DNA of 64,000 nucleotides from positions 1,674,001 to 1,738,000 of the forward strand of contig NW_017265140.1 in NCBI RefSeq assembly GCF_001638985.1, read 5' to 3'. Of the stretch, positions 24,107 to 36,193 are shown in pieces. Both the position numbers and the translations under genes were made by a program. Below the pieces are notes generated by a model, which did no database searches, was not told where the DNA came from, and saw only the letters and a list, made by a program, of their open reading frames with translations. The first letter of the stretch is position 1. Every line of letters starts with the position of its first letter. Source of the DNA: Phycomyces blakesleeanus NRRL 1555(-) (taxonomy: Eukaryota; Mucoromycota; Mucoromycetes; Mucorales; Phycomycetaceae).

Positions 24107-25195
24107 TTATTGTTGGCATGTATGAATCCAAGCAGCAACATGTGCCTTTTTCTCATTTGATAACTCGGTGTTTCTCAAAATAATTGGATAGACAGAATTT
24201 CCAATGACGTCTGGTCCCTTGTTAGCAAGTCTCTGTTTCTTCAAAACAGTAAAGTATTTATCCACCTGCATTATAATATAAATACTTTTGAGTTAGAAGT
24301 ATTAAAAAAAATAACTTTTATCATGAGAGCCTTACCAAGGGATGTCTATTTCTAGGAGTATATCTAGTTTTATTTTTCTCCTCATCTGACTCAATATTAG
24401 ACAACATGTCATAGTCCAGAAGGCCAACGACAGTCTCACCAAACTTAGACTCAAGGTTTGCCTTGTCAGCTAAGTGAATTGTCTTGTAGTCTGCAAGAAT
24501 CTGAAAAAAAAAGTTAAAATAGTTTACACAAAAACTGTTGACTATACTTACATTTCTCTTTCTGGACCGGCATCAAGAAATTCGATTTTGTTGAGCTATC
24601 TTTTCTGGCAAAGCTTTTGCCCTTTGAAGCATATACGAAATATGTCTTTGGGTTTTCTCTTCCACAACTGCAGACGAAACAGACTTTACTTCAGCTTGCT
24701 AATGTGTGTAGCTCTGCACTACATCAGCAATGGGATGGTTGGATGTTGAGAAGGCGCCCTCATTGACTGTCAATGGCATTGTTGACAGAACTGCTCGTGT
24801 TTGAGAATGGATCAATCTCTGCAAAATATAATGTAAGCAACTTTGCAATATTCTATTACTAGTATATATCCTACCAAAACCGTTGGAAGGCGGTGCTTTA
24901 TATATTCTCCTGTAGTAAGAGCCTGACTGATGGGACTATGGTTCGAATTGTTATTCTGGCCATTGGTTGCTTCCATGTTGTGGTAGACCTTCTCCAGAAG
25001 TGAATGATATTCATTCAGTCGGGTGCTCATGGTGGACAAAGTGGACAGGACAGTACCATCTAGCTCTGCACTAACTGTCAAGCTGGGAAGAATTTCCCAT
25101 TGTCTTGTGCTTGCTGCTGTCTCAGCGGTTTGTTGAACAGACTTTTTTGTAGTCGTCTTTTTCGTTTTTTTTGATTGCTGCGTATTAGAAGACAT
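24107..25195 (-). pseudogene. Accessory protein of element E, four exons with two in-frame stops
   Basis: Exons 25195-24875, 24818-24552, 24500-24336 and 24265-24107, all with GT-AG borders. The N-terminus is Ser/Thr/Lys-rich (MSSNTQQSKKTKKTTTKK), then a helical stretch (LSTMSTRLNEYHSLLEKVY). Exon 2 has two stops (TAG near 24700, TGA near 24573), each one transition away from CAG or CGA. Exon 3 is 165 nt, the same as exon 4 of the element A homologue. Exon order, position and orientation match the accessory genes of A, C' and F, but sequence identity is low. Function unknown. Confidence 0.55.
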
Positions 25196-25599
25196 GAATT
25201 GAGATATTTAAGGCTAATGAAAGAAATGGAAACAATGTGAATACTTTAATAATTAGAGTCGGGTTTCTTTAAAATAATAAAATAAATCAAAACATACGTA
25301 AAAGTGGAAAGTAAGGCACCAAAAGATTATTTTTCTGATGATGCTCTTTATAGCATTGTGATCTCTATATTATACTTTTCTTTATAAGCTGACTTGGAAA
25401 GGCATTTGTAATAGCTTACATCTATTACAAAGATGTGAAAGATTATGGTTTAGTACGTAATGTCTTGTCTCAATCGGGATGGGTTGAATGACTTTCAATT
25501 TGCTCCATTGATTCTATCAGTTTCTCAGGGTCAACGGTCATAAAATTATAATTTTGAATTTCCCCCGTTTTTTTTTAATTTTTTCTTTCTTCTTCTTTA

Positions 25600-26480
25600 C
25601 TTCTTTCTTAATGTCTAACATGGTAAGCATCAACTCACATCAAAGTTTCAAGACCTAATCATCTTGTTGTTTTTATTCTAGCATGATACACTATGCTTTA
25701 AACCACCAAGTCCTTCTTAACTGCCTCAAAAATAATGATAAAAAGGTAATAAAAATATACTTGAATATTTATTCACGATTTATGTATTAATTATTCTGTT
25801 TAGATTTTTCAGGCCCGTTAACAAAGACATATACCTTGGGAGGGTTTACAAAATGGTATGTTGTATAAATATTAACGTACACCTACAAGATACAACTTGT
25901 ATTTATTATTTTTCTTATGTATACCATACACTCTATAGTCACTGGTCTTTATCTCAGTCCTCTTTTTTTTATTATATACCGACTCTTATTCTCTACAGAC
26001 AGACAAGTAAGTAAATAATCATTCTACTTCTTTGTATGTAGTTCTAATGAAAAGAAATTATTTTATAGATAATATCTCCATTTCCCGCATGCTACTTCTT
26101 CTATTATATTGAATAATTGGTAAGCAAAAAATAGTCTGATACTCTTTATTTCATTCTAATAAAAGATTATATTTTATAGACAATGTCATTGTATTTTGTG
26201 TTTGTCAACTCTTCTGTTTTCTGAACTGTCTGGTAAGCAAACCATAGTCTTATTTACTTTGCATCGTATTAACAAAAGTTATTATTTTTATAGACAATAT
26301 TACTATAATTGAGACATTTAACTAAAACGTTGATATATCTATCTTTATGTTAAAGGCATCCATCTGTTCTCGTGTTTAACTTTATTGTAAGTACATTTAT
26401 ATTTTTAAATAATCTGTCGCTCTCAAATAAATATATCTAGAACATTCTTTCTAATCCACCCTATAATTATTTTTTATAAA
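25600..26480 (+). other. Series of short segments bounded by consensus splice sites (element E, divergent from the accessory gene)
   Basis: Good donor/acceptor pairs define introns at 25623-25681, 25746-25803, 25856-25938, 26120-26179 and 26233-26293 (58-83 bp). Successive introns share the opening GTAAGCAAA and the end TTTTATAGACAAT, so part of the tract looks like a decayed tandem duplication of about 115 bp. The segments between introns have stops in all frames after a few codons. The tract lies upstream of the accessory gene and runs the other way, toward the element end. It may be a spliced non-coding transcript or a decayed third gene. Only RNA data could tell. Confidence 0.4.
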
Positions 26481-26736
26481 AGTAAACAAACAGGCCAAGA
26501 AGGCGTGCCGCAGCAAGCAATGGAATACAGTAGGGGTCAATTGCACCAGGGGTGGACCAATGAATGTTTGAAAGGAATAACATAGTATTCACTAAAATAA
26601 ATGATGGCATCGAGTGTGATGTTTCTACCCAATTGCAACAGAAGACGATTAGTGATGTAGACGAATAGAAACAGCTAGAAACAATAAGAAAATTTTTTCA
26701 AACCAATAAAAACCTTTAAAATGACCCATAAACCTC

Positions 26737-26773
26737 TAAATCTTGACTAAATCTTGACTAAATCTTGACCAAA
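26737..26773 (+). repeat. Subterminal 11-bp direct repeats of element E
   Basis: AAATCTTGACT occurs three times in tandem with an 11-bp period, and a single inverted copy (GGTCAAGATTTAG) lies at 27063-27075, close to the right end. Subterminal repeats of this size are typical transposase-binding arrays of CACTA elements. The binding role is inference. Confidence 0.6.
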
Positions 26774-27107
26774 TCTCTTCTTTAACAACCCATATATAGT
26801 AATAAAAAGATGTTGAATGTTATGTGCTGTATTTAAAAAAAAAACCCAAAACCAATATAAAATGAAAAATCTGCGGTCTGATAAAAGTGCGTCTATATTT
26901 TCACAACCAAAATATATCAGATAAAAGTATATCACATTTTTTCTTTTTGCGTTCCTAAAATTCAGTATACTAATTGTATTCATTTAGCTCACGAATTTTA
27001 AAAATTGGCATCATAAATTCCGATCAAATTCGTGCTGAATTTTATTCATTCAGACAGTATTTGGTCAAGATTTAGTATACTGAATTAGCCCTCCTTTTGC
27101 AGTGGAT

Positions 27108-27555
27108 ATAGACATTCAACAGTAAATCATTCTGTTGAATATAAAACAAGTGAAGGTGTACATACCAACACAATTGAAGATAATATTAAAATATTTTGAA
27201 ATATATTATTAATTATAATTTATTAGGTACTTGGAATGCTGTAAAGCAGCAAATGGCCTCAAGATCAAGAACCAAGAAAATAGTACAATGGAAATTAATG
27301 CAGTTTATTTGGAGGCACAAGCATGCTGGAAATATTTGGATAGGTCTATTACAAACTTTGGCCAGAGTTTCTGTTGTCAGACAAATAACAGATAATAATA
27401 TCAGCTTAGAACAACAACTTTTGCTTGATCTTGGTCCAGACTATGAAACCTATTTCACAGAAAATAAATCATCTTTTTCTGAAAATAAAAATGATATCAG
27501 TAGTGATAGTAATAATACTAGGGATAGTACTAATGACAGTGATTTTATTTTGTAA
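27108..27555 (+). pseudogene. Merlin transposase, 3' half
   Basis: Continues the gene broken at 19529, opening with YRHSTVNHSVEYKTSEGVHT, whose end carries the third acidic residue (NTIE). An intron (about 27173-27227) follows; its donor now reads GAAG|ATAATA instead of GT, so splicing is probably lost. The last exon gives GTWNAVKQQMASRSRTKK and MQFIWRHKHAGNIW, a conserved Merlin C-terminus, then an acidic/Ser/Asn tail to the stop at 27553-27555. Confidence 0.85.
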
Positions 27556-27559
27556 TTTT

Positions 27560-30050
27560 TTATTTGTTTTTTATTCTTTTATTTCTAATATCTTTATTAA
27601 AGCCAAATATTTATCTTGTTCACTGAGTATTTTCATATTTTTTATATTATTTGTAATAATAATTATAGAAAACATTAATTTAATTATTTAATTAATTAAA
27701 TAGATATTTTATATACTAATAACATATTAGCTTCAAACTAATCACAATATGTATATATTTCTATTTCTGATAAATTTAACAGCTGACAATTGAAACTATT
27801 ATATTTTTTTACTGATTTAATAAATAATTAAAAAATCAAAATTATTTATTCATAAATTTATATTTATTGCATCTGCAGAATTTGGATCATAAACTAATTG
27901 TCTTAGAAATTTATAACTTAAGTCAAATATTAATCTGAATTAATATTAACAAGTAGTTAATATAAAGAACAAATAAATGTTTTTAAGTTATTACAAATAA
28001 TATAATATAAAAATGTTTTTCTTAAAATATATTAATAATAAAAATGAATATTTTGTAATATATGATAATTGTTTCTAAAAAGAAAAATATAGAAATAATA
28101 TAAAGTATCAAAATAAAATAGTATTTTTACCACATATAAAAACTTCTAATATTTTCATTAAAAATTAAAACTGTATAAAAGTTTTTATTATATTACTTTA
28201 TATATATTTAAATTTCTTTTATTTATATTTGAATCTAATTTTACCAAAATACTTTAATTAATTAATTTTAATAAAGCTATATATTATACAAATAAAATTG
28301 TTTTTTTAAAATTTGCTATCTTCATTTTCTAAGTCCAGTTATTTAAACTAGTATTTTCTGTTTAAAATGTTTTAATTAAATAGATAGTCTTGTTAAAAGT
28401 GCTAAACTACTGGTCTAAAAAAAAGAACAAATCATGTCTCACATAGCTTTCCTGACATATTCTGCTCATATTTTCCTTATAATATATTAAATAAATAAGT
28501 TGTATTTTTATGAAAGTATATTTACATTTACTACATTTTATATACAATATAGAAAATTCATATATACATATATTCTCTATGAGATTTATTTTATTTAATA
28601 TTAAAAAATAATAAAACTCTTGTAAATTGAAGTTGAAACAAATGTTCCAAATTTTAAAATAATTTTGATTCTCAAAAAGATAACTTTGGTTTCATTTCCG
28701 ATATTGATTTTCAAATATAGCAACTTATAAACATCTCTATTTTTCTGGCAAGTTCAGAATATTTAAAAATATTATATAATTTAGCTGCAAAAGCTTTCAA
28801 ATTATTAATATATAAACAATAATAATATTAACACTATTATCTAAAGTTGTTTTATATTACTTGTGTAATATATATTGCTATATCTTATATAATTATCTAT
28901 TAAAATGGAATATGTATAAAATAAGATACATAAATATTAAATAAAAAACTTATATATATTATAGCTTATTTTTTAAGCTATTAAAAATTAAAATAAAAAA
29001 CTAATCATAAAATCAGATATCTTAGTTACTGTTATGTATCAGTTAAATAAGAGTGTAAATAATAAATTAAATATATATTATATAGAATAAAAAAAACAAA
29101 CATTATATAATATTATTATATTATTATTTTAAATAAATATATAATATCTACATCAATACATAGAGCAAATACTAAAAGAAAAAACATATTTTTTGTAAAA
29201 CCAGATAAATAAAATCTCAAAATACTTCTTATTAATACAGCCAGTATTTTTTTATTAATTGATATATAAATTAAATAATAAACAAAGTTTACAATAAATG
29301 TTAATTTATTTTTAAAAATATAAAAAAATTGAGAAGCTGTCTCATATAATCTGTATATATATATCATTAATATATATAATAAAAATTTTATGTTCAAGAA
29401 ACTTAAAAAATATCAAATATAAAAAGTATTATTTCTTATTAACTCTTTTTATATACATGAATTTTAGTATAAAAAATATCAAACATGTTTTTATTGATAT
29501 TTTATTATTGTATTTATTAAAAAGACATATATAAAAACATAGATGAAAAGAATTTACTTTAAAAAAATAAAATAATAGTTTCTGTATACAAATAAATACA
29601 TGTAAATTATATTTATAATTTTTTAAAGTAATTTTTACTAACTTATATTATATATATTAAAAATAAAAAAACAAATTTTAAGATTTTTATTATAAAGCTA
29701 ATTTTCATTCAATCAAAACTCCAATGACAGTCACAATACTTTATCACGTTATATCTTTATATAATATCTGTTACTGTGATTTTGTTAATTTTTTTGAGTC
29801 AGTAAAATTTTAATTTATCATATAAAATATAAATAAAATACAATATATTATTATTAAAATTAATAACAAAATAAATTTTAATTCACTCAATTTTAATTCA
29901 GCAGTCACAGACAGTTGTCACATTGTAACCATATAGTATACCTATAATTGTGAATTTTTTCAAATATTTCTACTTAGTAATTTATTGATAAATCAAGAAA
30001 TATATAAAAAATACTTAAGGCACCTCGGTCTATTTTATCTTTTGTGCAAA
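27560..30050. other. About 2.5 kb of extremely AT-rich, gene-free DNA
   Basis: Almost no G or C runs and no ORF with recognisable content on either strand. The short, G/C-richer patches at 29700-29790 and 29885-29950 both contain GACAGT...CAC motifs and could be eroded repeat ends. I found no tandem array. Confidence 0.6.
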
Positions 30051-30104
30051 AAAAAGGGTGCGTTGATCTATTTTACCATAGATTTAAGAGAATAAAAGAA
30101 GAAG

Positions 30105-30500
30105 TCTTACCATGTCAATGACGGCGCCAAGAGATAGAGATTCTTGATTCATTGTGTGTTTGGCAGATGAACATTCATTTGTAATAAAAATTATATTCTG
30201 TCAGATAAATATTAAAAGTAAATAAAAAATAAAATATTACCGTATTGATGGTCTTGTTTAATTGTAGGGAATATTTTTGGCAATATTGTCTATAAAAAAG
30301 AAGGAGAAAAGTCAGAATAATTTTATAGGATGATGACATGAAGTATAGTTACTAACCTGGACTAATTCAGATGGCCATTTTAAAGAGAATACATCAGAAG
30401 GAAAAAACACGCTAGTATCTATGACAACTGAAATAATAATTATTATTTGGTTACATTTGAAGAAAAGAATTGTTTTAAAAAAAAGAAGATATGTTACCAA
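30105..30500 (-). other. Spliced-looking short segments left of element F, divergent from its accessory gene
   Basis: On the minus strand, clean acceptor/donor pairs delimit three short segments. One (about 30430-30360) reads IDTSVFFPSDVFSLKWPSEL. A second (about 30293-30245) reads ILPKIFPTIKQDHQY. A third (about 30198-30113) ends ATG|GTAAG. The introns are about 45-70 bp. No long frame joins all three. The arrangement parallels the tracts in E and C': outward-directed and upstream of the accessory gene. Confidence 0.35.
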
Positions 30501-31154
30501 AAAAGTTTGCGAATATAGTAAAACACTAAGAGAGTATATATGTATCTATGCCAGCAGAATGTTTTAATCTTGTTGTTGTCTGTACAGAAGTATTTTTAAA
30601 AAGAATGTATCTTACCAGTAAAACTCACAGTTATAACAAAAATCAGAAAGAGAAAGAAAAGAAAAGAAAATGGTCAATAAGGAAAAATATAGAAAAATAT
30701 GGAAAAATAAAAAAAAATAAGTAAATAAAATACAAAAAAAGAAAAAAAGATAATTAAAAAAATGAAACTCAAAAAAAATATTCAAAAAGCATAATAGATA
30801 TAATGATGTAGTATCTAAAAGAAATCTTTGTATCAATTTACACAGTGTGTGTACAAGAAATTACTTTAGATATATTCTTTTAATCAAGATCAATCAAGAC
30901 TAGACATCTTTTTTTTTTGGAAATATAAATATACGTTTTTGCTACAATCTTACTCACTCTTGCTCACGCACTCTTACAATTATTCTTACTTATACTCACA
31001 CTTTCTCTCTCTATCTCCCCATCTTTTTCTGTCTTTTATTTTGGTATGTTTGATAATAAATATAATTTTAGTGTATAATAGAAATTTATTCAAAGAATAT
31101 AAAAACATTAACAGTTAATACATATTTGAACTTATATTTTTAAATTAATAGAAT

Positions 31155-32305
31155 ATGTCTAACCAAAATGAAAGCTATCCCACTCGACGCACTCCTGCTG
31201 AGAGAGAGATGACAAACTCTCTTGCCATCTTGCGTCGTGACATGACCACTGTCATGAAAGACGTTGCTGATATCAAAGCAAAAACTTTGAACACTCCTGT
31301 ATCTGCTGTTTTGCAGAGTCAGCCAATGGCTTTAGTGCATGCTGTTGCTCCTGTGAGCATGGAAATGAATGTAGCTGGTTCTCCCACCATGGCTTCTGAT
31401 GCAAAATCAGTCAACAAAACAAAAGCCTATGTATGTATCATACATATAGTAAATTATATCTTTAATAACTTACCAAGATTCAATAGAGACTTCTTCGGGA
31501 GCATTTATGGGACCCTAAGTTTAAGTCAAAACATTTGGCTGAAATTCAAGCCAACAATGGCAAGCCAAGGTGGAACACGACTGTCAACTTCAACCAGTCA
31601 CCAAACACTGAGTTGACAGAAAACCTTGTTGCCTACTTGGAAAGAAAATTCGTAGGAGCAGGACTAAGAAAAAGTGATGTTCGTGACTTTGTCTACACGA
31701 ACTTCACTAGCAGAAAGCGTGCAGCTAATAAATCTCAGGCTAAAAAGAAGTCAGACAATGCTTGCAACAGAAGGAGTAACCGCGAAAAAGAGGTAAGTTA
31801 TACTTTATTTATTTATTATTTGAATAATTCTTATCTAAGTCATTAATTTAAAGCAAAAAAAGAAAACTAATTTAATATTTTCAACAGCACTTGAAACGTC
31901 GCAAAACAGCATACCAGTCTAACAAGACTGCTATTGATGACAAGATGAAAAGAGATTGCTCTGGTCTCATTATAGAAGAGGCTATGTCTGTTGGTGAGTC
32001 AGACGATGGCACTTTGCCTCATGTTTCTTATAGTGGGCTTCGTCTTTGTCGTCCAGGTTGGAGAAGTGATGAGATAATTAGTTTTTTTTAAAGCTGAAAT
32101 ATTTAATTTAGTTAATATATTATATTGTATTATACTGAATAAAATATTAATGTTTTTAATATAGTACAACCACTTCATCACACTTGTTGACAACAAAGTG
32201 GTAGCTGATTTAGGCTTAAATAGCCATCAATTGCTGTCACGTGCTTTTGGTGAAACTGTTGAAGGATCAGTCTCTGATGCAATTGCGTCACAGTTTCCTC
32301 AGTAG
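31155..32305 (+). CDS. Accessory protein of element F, four exons
   Basis: Exons 31155-31430, 31487-31792 (306 nt), 31888-32073 and 32165-32305; the frame is open throughout, 302 aa. N-terminal coiled-coil-like segment (MTNSLAILRRDMTTVMKDV). Exon 2 begins RLLREHLWDPKFKSKHLAE, has the W-centred KPRWNTTVNFNQ as in element A (PMWDVNVS), and ends in the basic NRRSNREKE. Exon 3 ends RPGWRSDE, matching RPSWRSAE in the C' homologue. The donor after exon 3 reads GAG|ATAATT where C' has GAG|GTAATT, so the third intron probably no longer splices and a stop follows shortly. Function unknown; probably DNA-binding from its charge and position. Confidence 0.65.
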
Positions 32306-32478
32306 GCTCTTAGAAACGGGCCCTAAATAAAGTTTATATTTTTTGTTCTTTTTTCTTTATTCATAACGTCTTATACTTTAAATAACCAAAAAAATGCATA
32401 AAGAGGCATTACTTGTTCTTTGTTTTTTATTTAATTATTCTCATAAAAAATCATAGTGCATAATTATTCATAAAGGCT

Positions 32479-35400
32479 TCAGGCATAGTATTTTTTTGGC
32501 ATAGGAATGACTAATATTCTTTCTTCATTCATATCAGTTACATCTACAGCAGTTGCAACCTCTAAGTGTATGCAATGTACAGGCAAGATGCTGTGATAAT
32601 TATCAGTGGAGAATTCTGGCAAGCAGATTGCAATACCTTCATCTCTGTGTTCATTGTCATTTGTCAAATTATACCATCGTATGTATGCAAAAACATGCTG
32701 GTCTTGATGTAATGTTGATGCTTGGTGGTTTGGATGAAGAGGCAGAGTAAATGAATGTATAAAAAGATACTGAATTTTTCCGGTATATAGGCTTGAAGTT
32801 TCGCCATTGCTGCTACGGAAGAAAGCTTGAACGAGTGACCCACGCTTACCAGAACTGTTGTTCCCAATATATGTTTGGCCAAGAAGATCAATTGATTTCA
32901 ATTTTGTGATTCGGTTATTTACAAAATATTGTGACAATCTGACATCGTGGTAAGAAATGAGATTGGGCATGACATAGACGATTTTATAATAATCTAACAA
33001 TTGAGAATAATCAATATCACTCATTGTTGATTCTTTTAAGGACTGTAAAGGAAAGGTGGACGGGAAAAGTGGTTCATTGCCTTTGATAGGTGCTGCTCGA
33101 CTTAAGGATGAGTCTACAAATTGTTGCAGTTGGAAAGGTTGTTGGTTGGTTGGAGCATAAGTGGCATAGGTTGTTATAGGTGCGGTCGTAGAGGTAAGTT
33201 TTTCGAAAAGAGAAAGGAATGGAATGAGGCTTGGATATGATAATGTATTTTGTACGTAATCAGCTTTGTATGTGTCTGCAGTGAATTTTGTTATATAGGT
33301 TGTTTCAAACCTGTCTTTTCTGTTTGTCTTGTTATTCTTTAACAAACCATTGTATCTCTCAAAACCAAAGAGCCAATAGCCATACACGGGTCCAAAATCA
33401 CAAATTGTGTCATGAAGATGGAGGTGCAGGTACATGTTGCAGGTGAGGACTTTTGGTTCATATGTATCTTCACAAGATTGACAGAATTCTTGTAGATATC
33501 TGTGTGCTTGGTCTATTTCGATGAAACTGATTGACGGCTTTACAAGTATACGGTATGCTTTTACATAGTGCATCCAGCCATTGAACATATTGGACGGAAG
33601 AACTGGTTTTAGAAGCATGGGAGAGTACACCAATACCCAAGACTTCCACTTATCTGCTTTCATGTGAGAAAAGCCCTTTTCTATCTTCATTTTCAGCTTG
33701 GTATAGTTGCTGGGCAATATCATTGTTGCTGCAACTGTCTGCATTGCAAGCAGATCATTGTTTTTCATTTTCTTGATTTTTGTCCATGTTTCAATCATTC
33801 TCTTTGGTGTTCCCAGAAAAAGATTATGCATGGGATCAATGATCGTTCCATGTACTAGATCAAAGTATCTAAGGCAATACAACTGTGACCATCGAACACC
33901 ATATTCGATCTTTAGCTGCTGCCTTTCTGAGGGTGTACTCGCACTATTCCACTCCTCAGCATGCACACGGTTTGCTCTATCACTTCAATGGTGCCACTGG
34001 TCCCAATCAAACCCACGGAAATCGACAGAAGGTGCCTGGTAGACGAGAAAATTAATTGTTGCATTTGTAACAGGCGCATATGCTGTTATGCACAGTGAAC
34101 TCACTAGTCTTTCTGGCAGCAGGTATATTGCCTGCAACCATCAATAAGGCTGCACAAACTGTTGCACCGTCTGTTTGCTGGTAGGTAGGTATCTGTATTC
34201 CAAGATAGAGCTGTATCATTTCGTCAACTAATGGCTTGAGATAATGATTGATCTCTTCTGATTTTGGCTCTTTTGGTCCAGGCATGAGGCCAACAAGAAT
34301 TGTATTTTCTGCTTTAAACCGCCCACTTCTAGGCAGATTGTTAATCACCAGGTAGATAGCACTGCAGGAATAGTTAGTACCATCGAAAGGCTGGAACCAG
34401 TTGATGTTTAATGTCAGCATCAATGAACGAGGATGCTCAACAAAAATTTCATTGTCATTGTCCTTCAAATCAGCCCAGGCTTCACCATTGTAAACATCAC
34501 ACAATGTATCAGTGATCTTGAATTCTTGGTTCCAGTGCATGATCTTTTGCTCGAAATCGGGATGGAGGAAAAGAATTTTAAGAGCACGTGTGAGAGACTG
34601 ATATATATAAGACTTCTTTGCGACCAAACCACCAGACAATGATTGGACCATTAATTTGCAATTACAGGTGGTATGTGCACCAAGCTTTACGAAATCACAA
34701 TTCAAAGGAGCAGGTACACTTTCCTCATATACCTTGTGGCAATCCTGACACACAACAAATCTCTTAATCCCTTTTGTCATGGCTGAGAATCCTGTCATGC
34801 TTTGGGGGCCAGAAAGACTCACGGGCAATTGGAAATCCTGCTCGTAAATTGATAAGAGCTTGTTGATGAACTCGATCAAGACAACAGCACCCTTATTGAC
34901 CACATAGTGGGAAGCACACATTACCACAAAAGTAGCAATGAACCTGTGTACCGGATTTTCAGGCATATTTGGGGTGGCAATAGGATCTACTGTAAAAAAA
35001 AACAAAAAAAATTAACACCCCCTTTTTTCAGATTTTTCTTTTTTGGTTCTTTTCCTTGAATTTTTTTTGGGTCTTTTTTTTATTAGTTAATTAACACGGA
35101 CTAACCTTCAGTATCAAATTTTTAGACTTCAATCTCAACAATATTCTCTTCATCGTCTTCACTTTCTTCACTGCCATTACTTTCTTTGTCATTGTCATTT
35201 TCATCACCATCACTACTTTTGCCATTTGACTCATTGCTAAAAGCAACCTCATTATCAGAAATTGCGGCCCCTTCCCAAACAGGTGAGTTGGTCTGACCGC
35301 CCATTGTTTCCATGGGTCCGGTTTGTTGGTTTGATGTAGCTACATATAGAATTCAATTTTTAGTTTACTTCTCTTTTTATCACAATTAACATTTCTTACT

Positions 35401-35653
35401 TTCAAAATCAATATCCATGAGATTTCTTTGAACAGATACATCTATTGAAATAAAACATTATATAAAATAACCAAAATGAAAATAAAAATGAAAAACAAAA
35501 CATACTTCTTTCACTTCTTTTCATGTCTTCATATCTTGCTCTTTTATTGTGATGCTAGAGGGTTCGTATAGAAACAAAGCTGTAGCCTTGTTGATTATCG
35601 CTGCATTTTGTGCAATAGCACTTCTTATTATAAAGTTCAGAAGTAAAGGACAT
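32479..35653 (-). pseudogene. Tnp2-type transposase of element F, few lesions
   Basis: Exon 1 starts at 35653 (MSFTSELYNKKCYCTKC, then HHNKR) and has one in-frame TAG near 35557. Exons 2 (near 35463-35402) and 3 (to about 35122) are acidic (SDGDENDNDKESNGSEE). The long exon from about 34990 carries YVVNKGAVVLIEFINKLL, LNINWFQPFDGTNYSC, LMPGPKEPKSEEINHYLKP and GNIPAARKTSEFT with C-x2-C. Near 34050 a small indel plus a TGA breaks the frame. It resumes as GVRWSQLYCLRYFD, TIIDPMHNLFLGTPKRM, MKADKWKSWVLVYSP, NMYLHLHLHDTI, GYWLFGFERYNGLLKN and LLGQTYIGN, ending at 32479. The proposed catalytic acidic residues of this group are still present, so this copy died recently. Confidence 0.85.
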
Positions 35654-35757
35654 GGTGTTTATTTTGTTATAAATGTTAAGATAAAAGGGAAACAAGTGTT
35701 ACATTTACTTTATTTGTTCAAACTTTATACTAAGGAGTTATCACAGAGCTTTTAGTG

Positions 35758-36193
35758 GGGTTACAGACTCAGACGACAAGTCAACCAGTGACTTGTTTAA
35801 AATAAAAAATCATTAGAACACCGAATTTTATAGGTAATTTTCACCAAAAAAATATGCTGCTCATTACAAAAAAATGATCAAAACAAAATATTTCTTTACA
35901 TACAAGAGATTCTTTCAAATTCTTATAAATATATATATATATATATATGAATGTGAGTAGAAGCTTTAAAAGTATCTATATTTCTCTTATATTTATCAAA
36001 AAGCTGATATTGAATTGGATAAAGTATTATTCTTTAAGTATATGTTTAATTACATATAGCTGTTTGATCTAATAAAGTAGAATATAGCAAGGATGGTACC
36101 AGAAAATAATGGGAAGCTATTAAATTACTTAATAGCAGCATTAACTGAATATCATAAAAAGAAACAATATATATATTTTTTTTATTTTTACAA
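35758..36193. other. Short gene-free spacer between element F and the Crypton
   Basis: Contains a small perfect hairpin, ACAAGTC/GACTTGT with a 7-base loop (about 35778-35798), and an (AT)n run near 35925-35948. No gene. Confidence 0.5.

Larger units (their letters stand above)
19530..27104. mobile_element. CACTA-like (Tnp2) DNA transposon E, inserted in the Merlin
   Basis: Left end CACTGCAAAAGGAGAG from 19530; right end, read inward from 27104, CACTGCAAAAGGAGGG. The 3-bp direct repeat GAT flanks it at 19527-19529 and 27105-27107. Removing the element and one GAT rejoins the Merlin frame exactly at ...CTGGGAT/ATAGAC. Length 7575 bp. It holds a Tnp2 pseudogene on + (20344-23491), a convergent accessory gene on - (25195-24107), a series of spliced-looking segments (25600-26480) and subterminal repeats (26737-26773). 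Confidence 0.92.
31155..35757. mobile_element. CACTA-like (Tnp2) DNA transposon F, ends not resolved
   Basis: Defined by the convergent pair of accessory gene (+) and Tnp2 (-). A possible right terminus reads CACTAAAAGCTC on the minus strand from 35757, about 100 bp upstream of the transposase start, similar to the spacing in C'. I could not find its inverted partner to the left or a matching 3-bp duplication, so the interval given is only the minimum core plus that candidate end. Confidence 0.45.

Noticed and set aside
30518..35757. CACTAAGAG at 30518 as the left end of element F
   Set aside because: It matches the candidate right end for only a few bases, and the flanking trinucleotides (AAA and GGG) differ.
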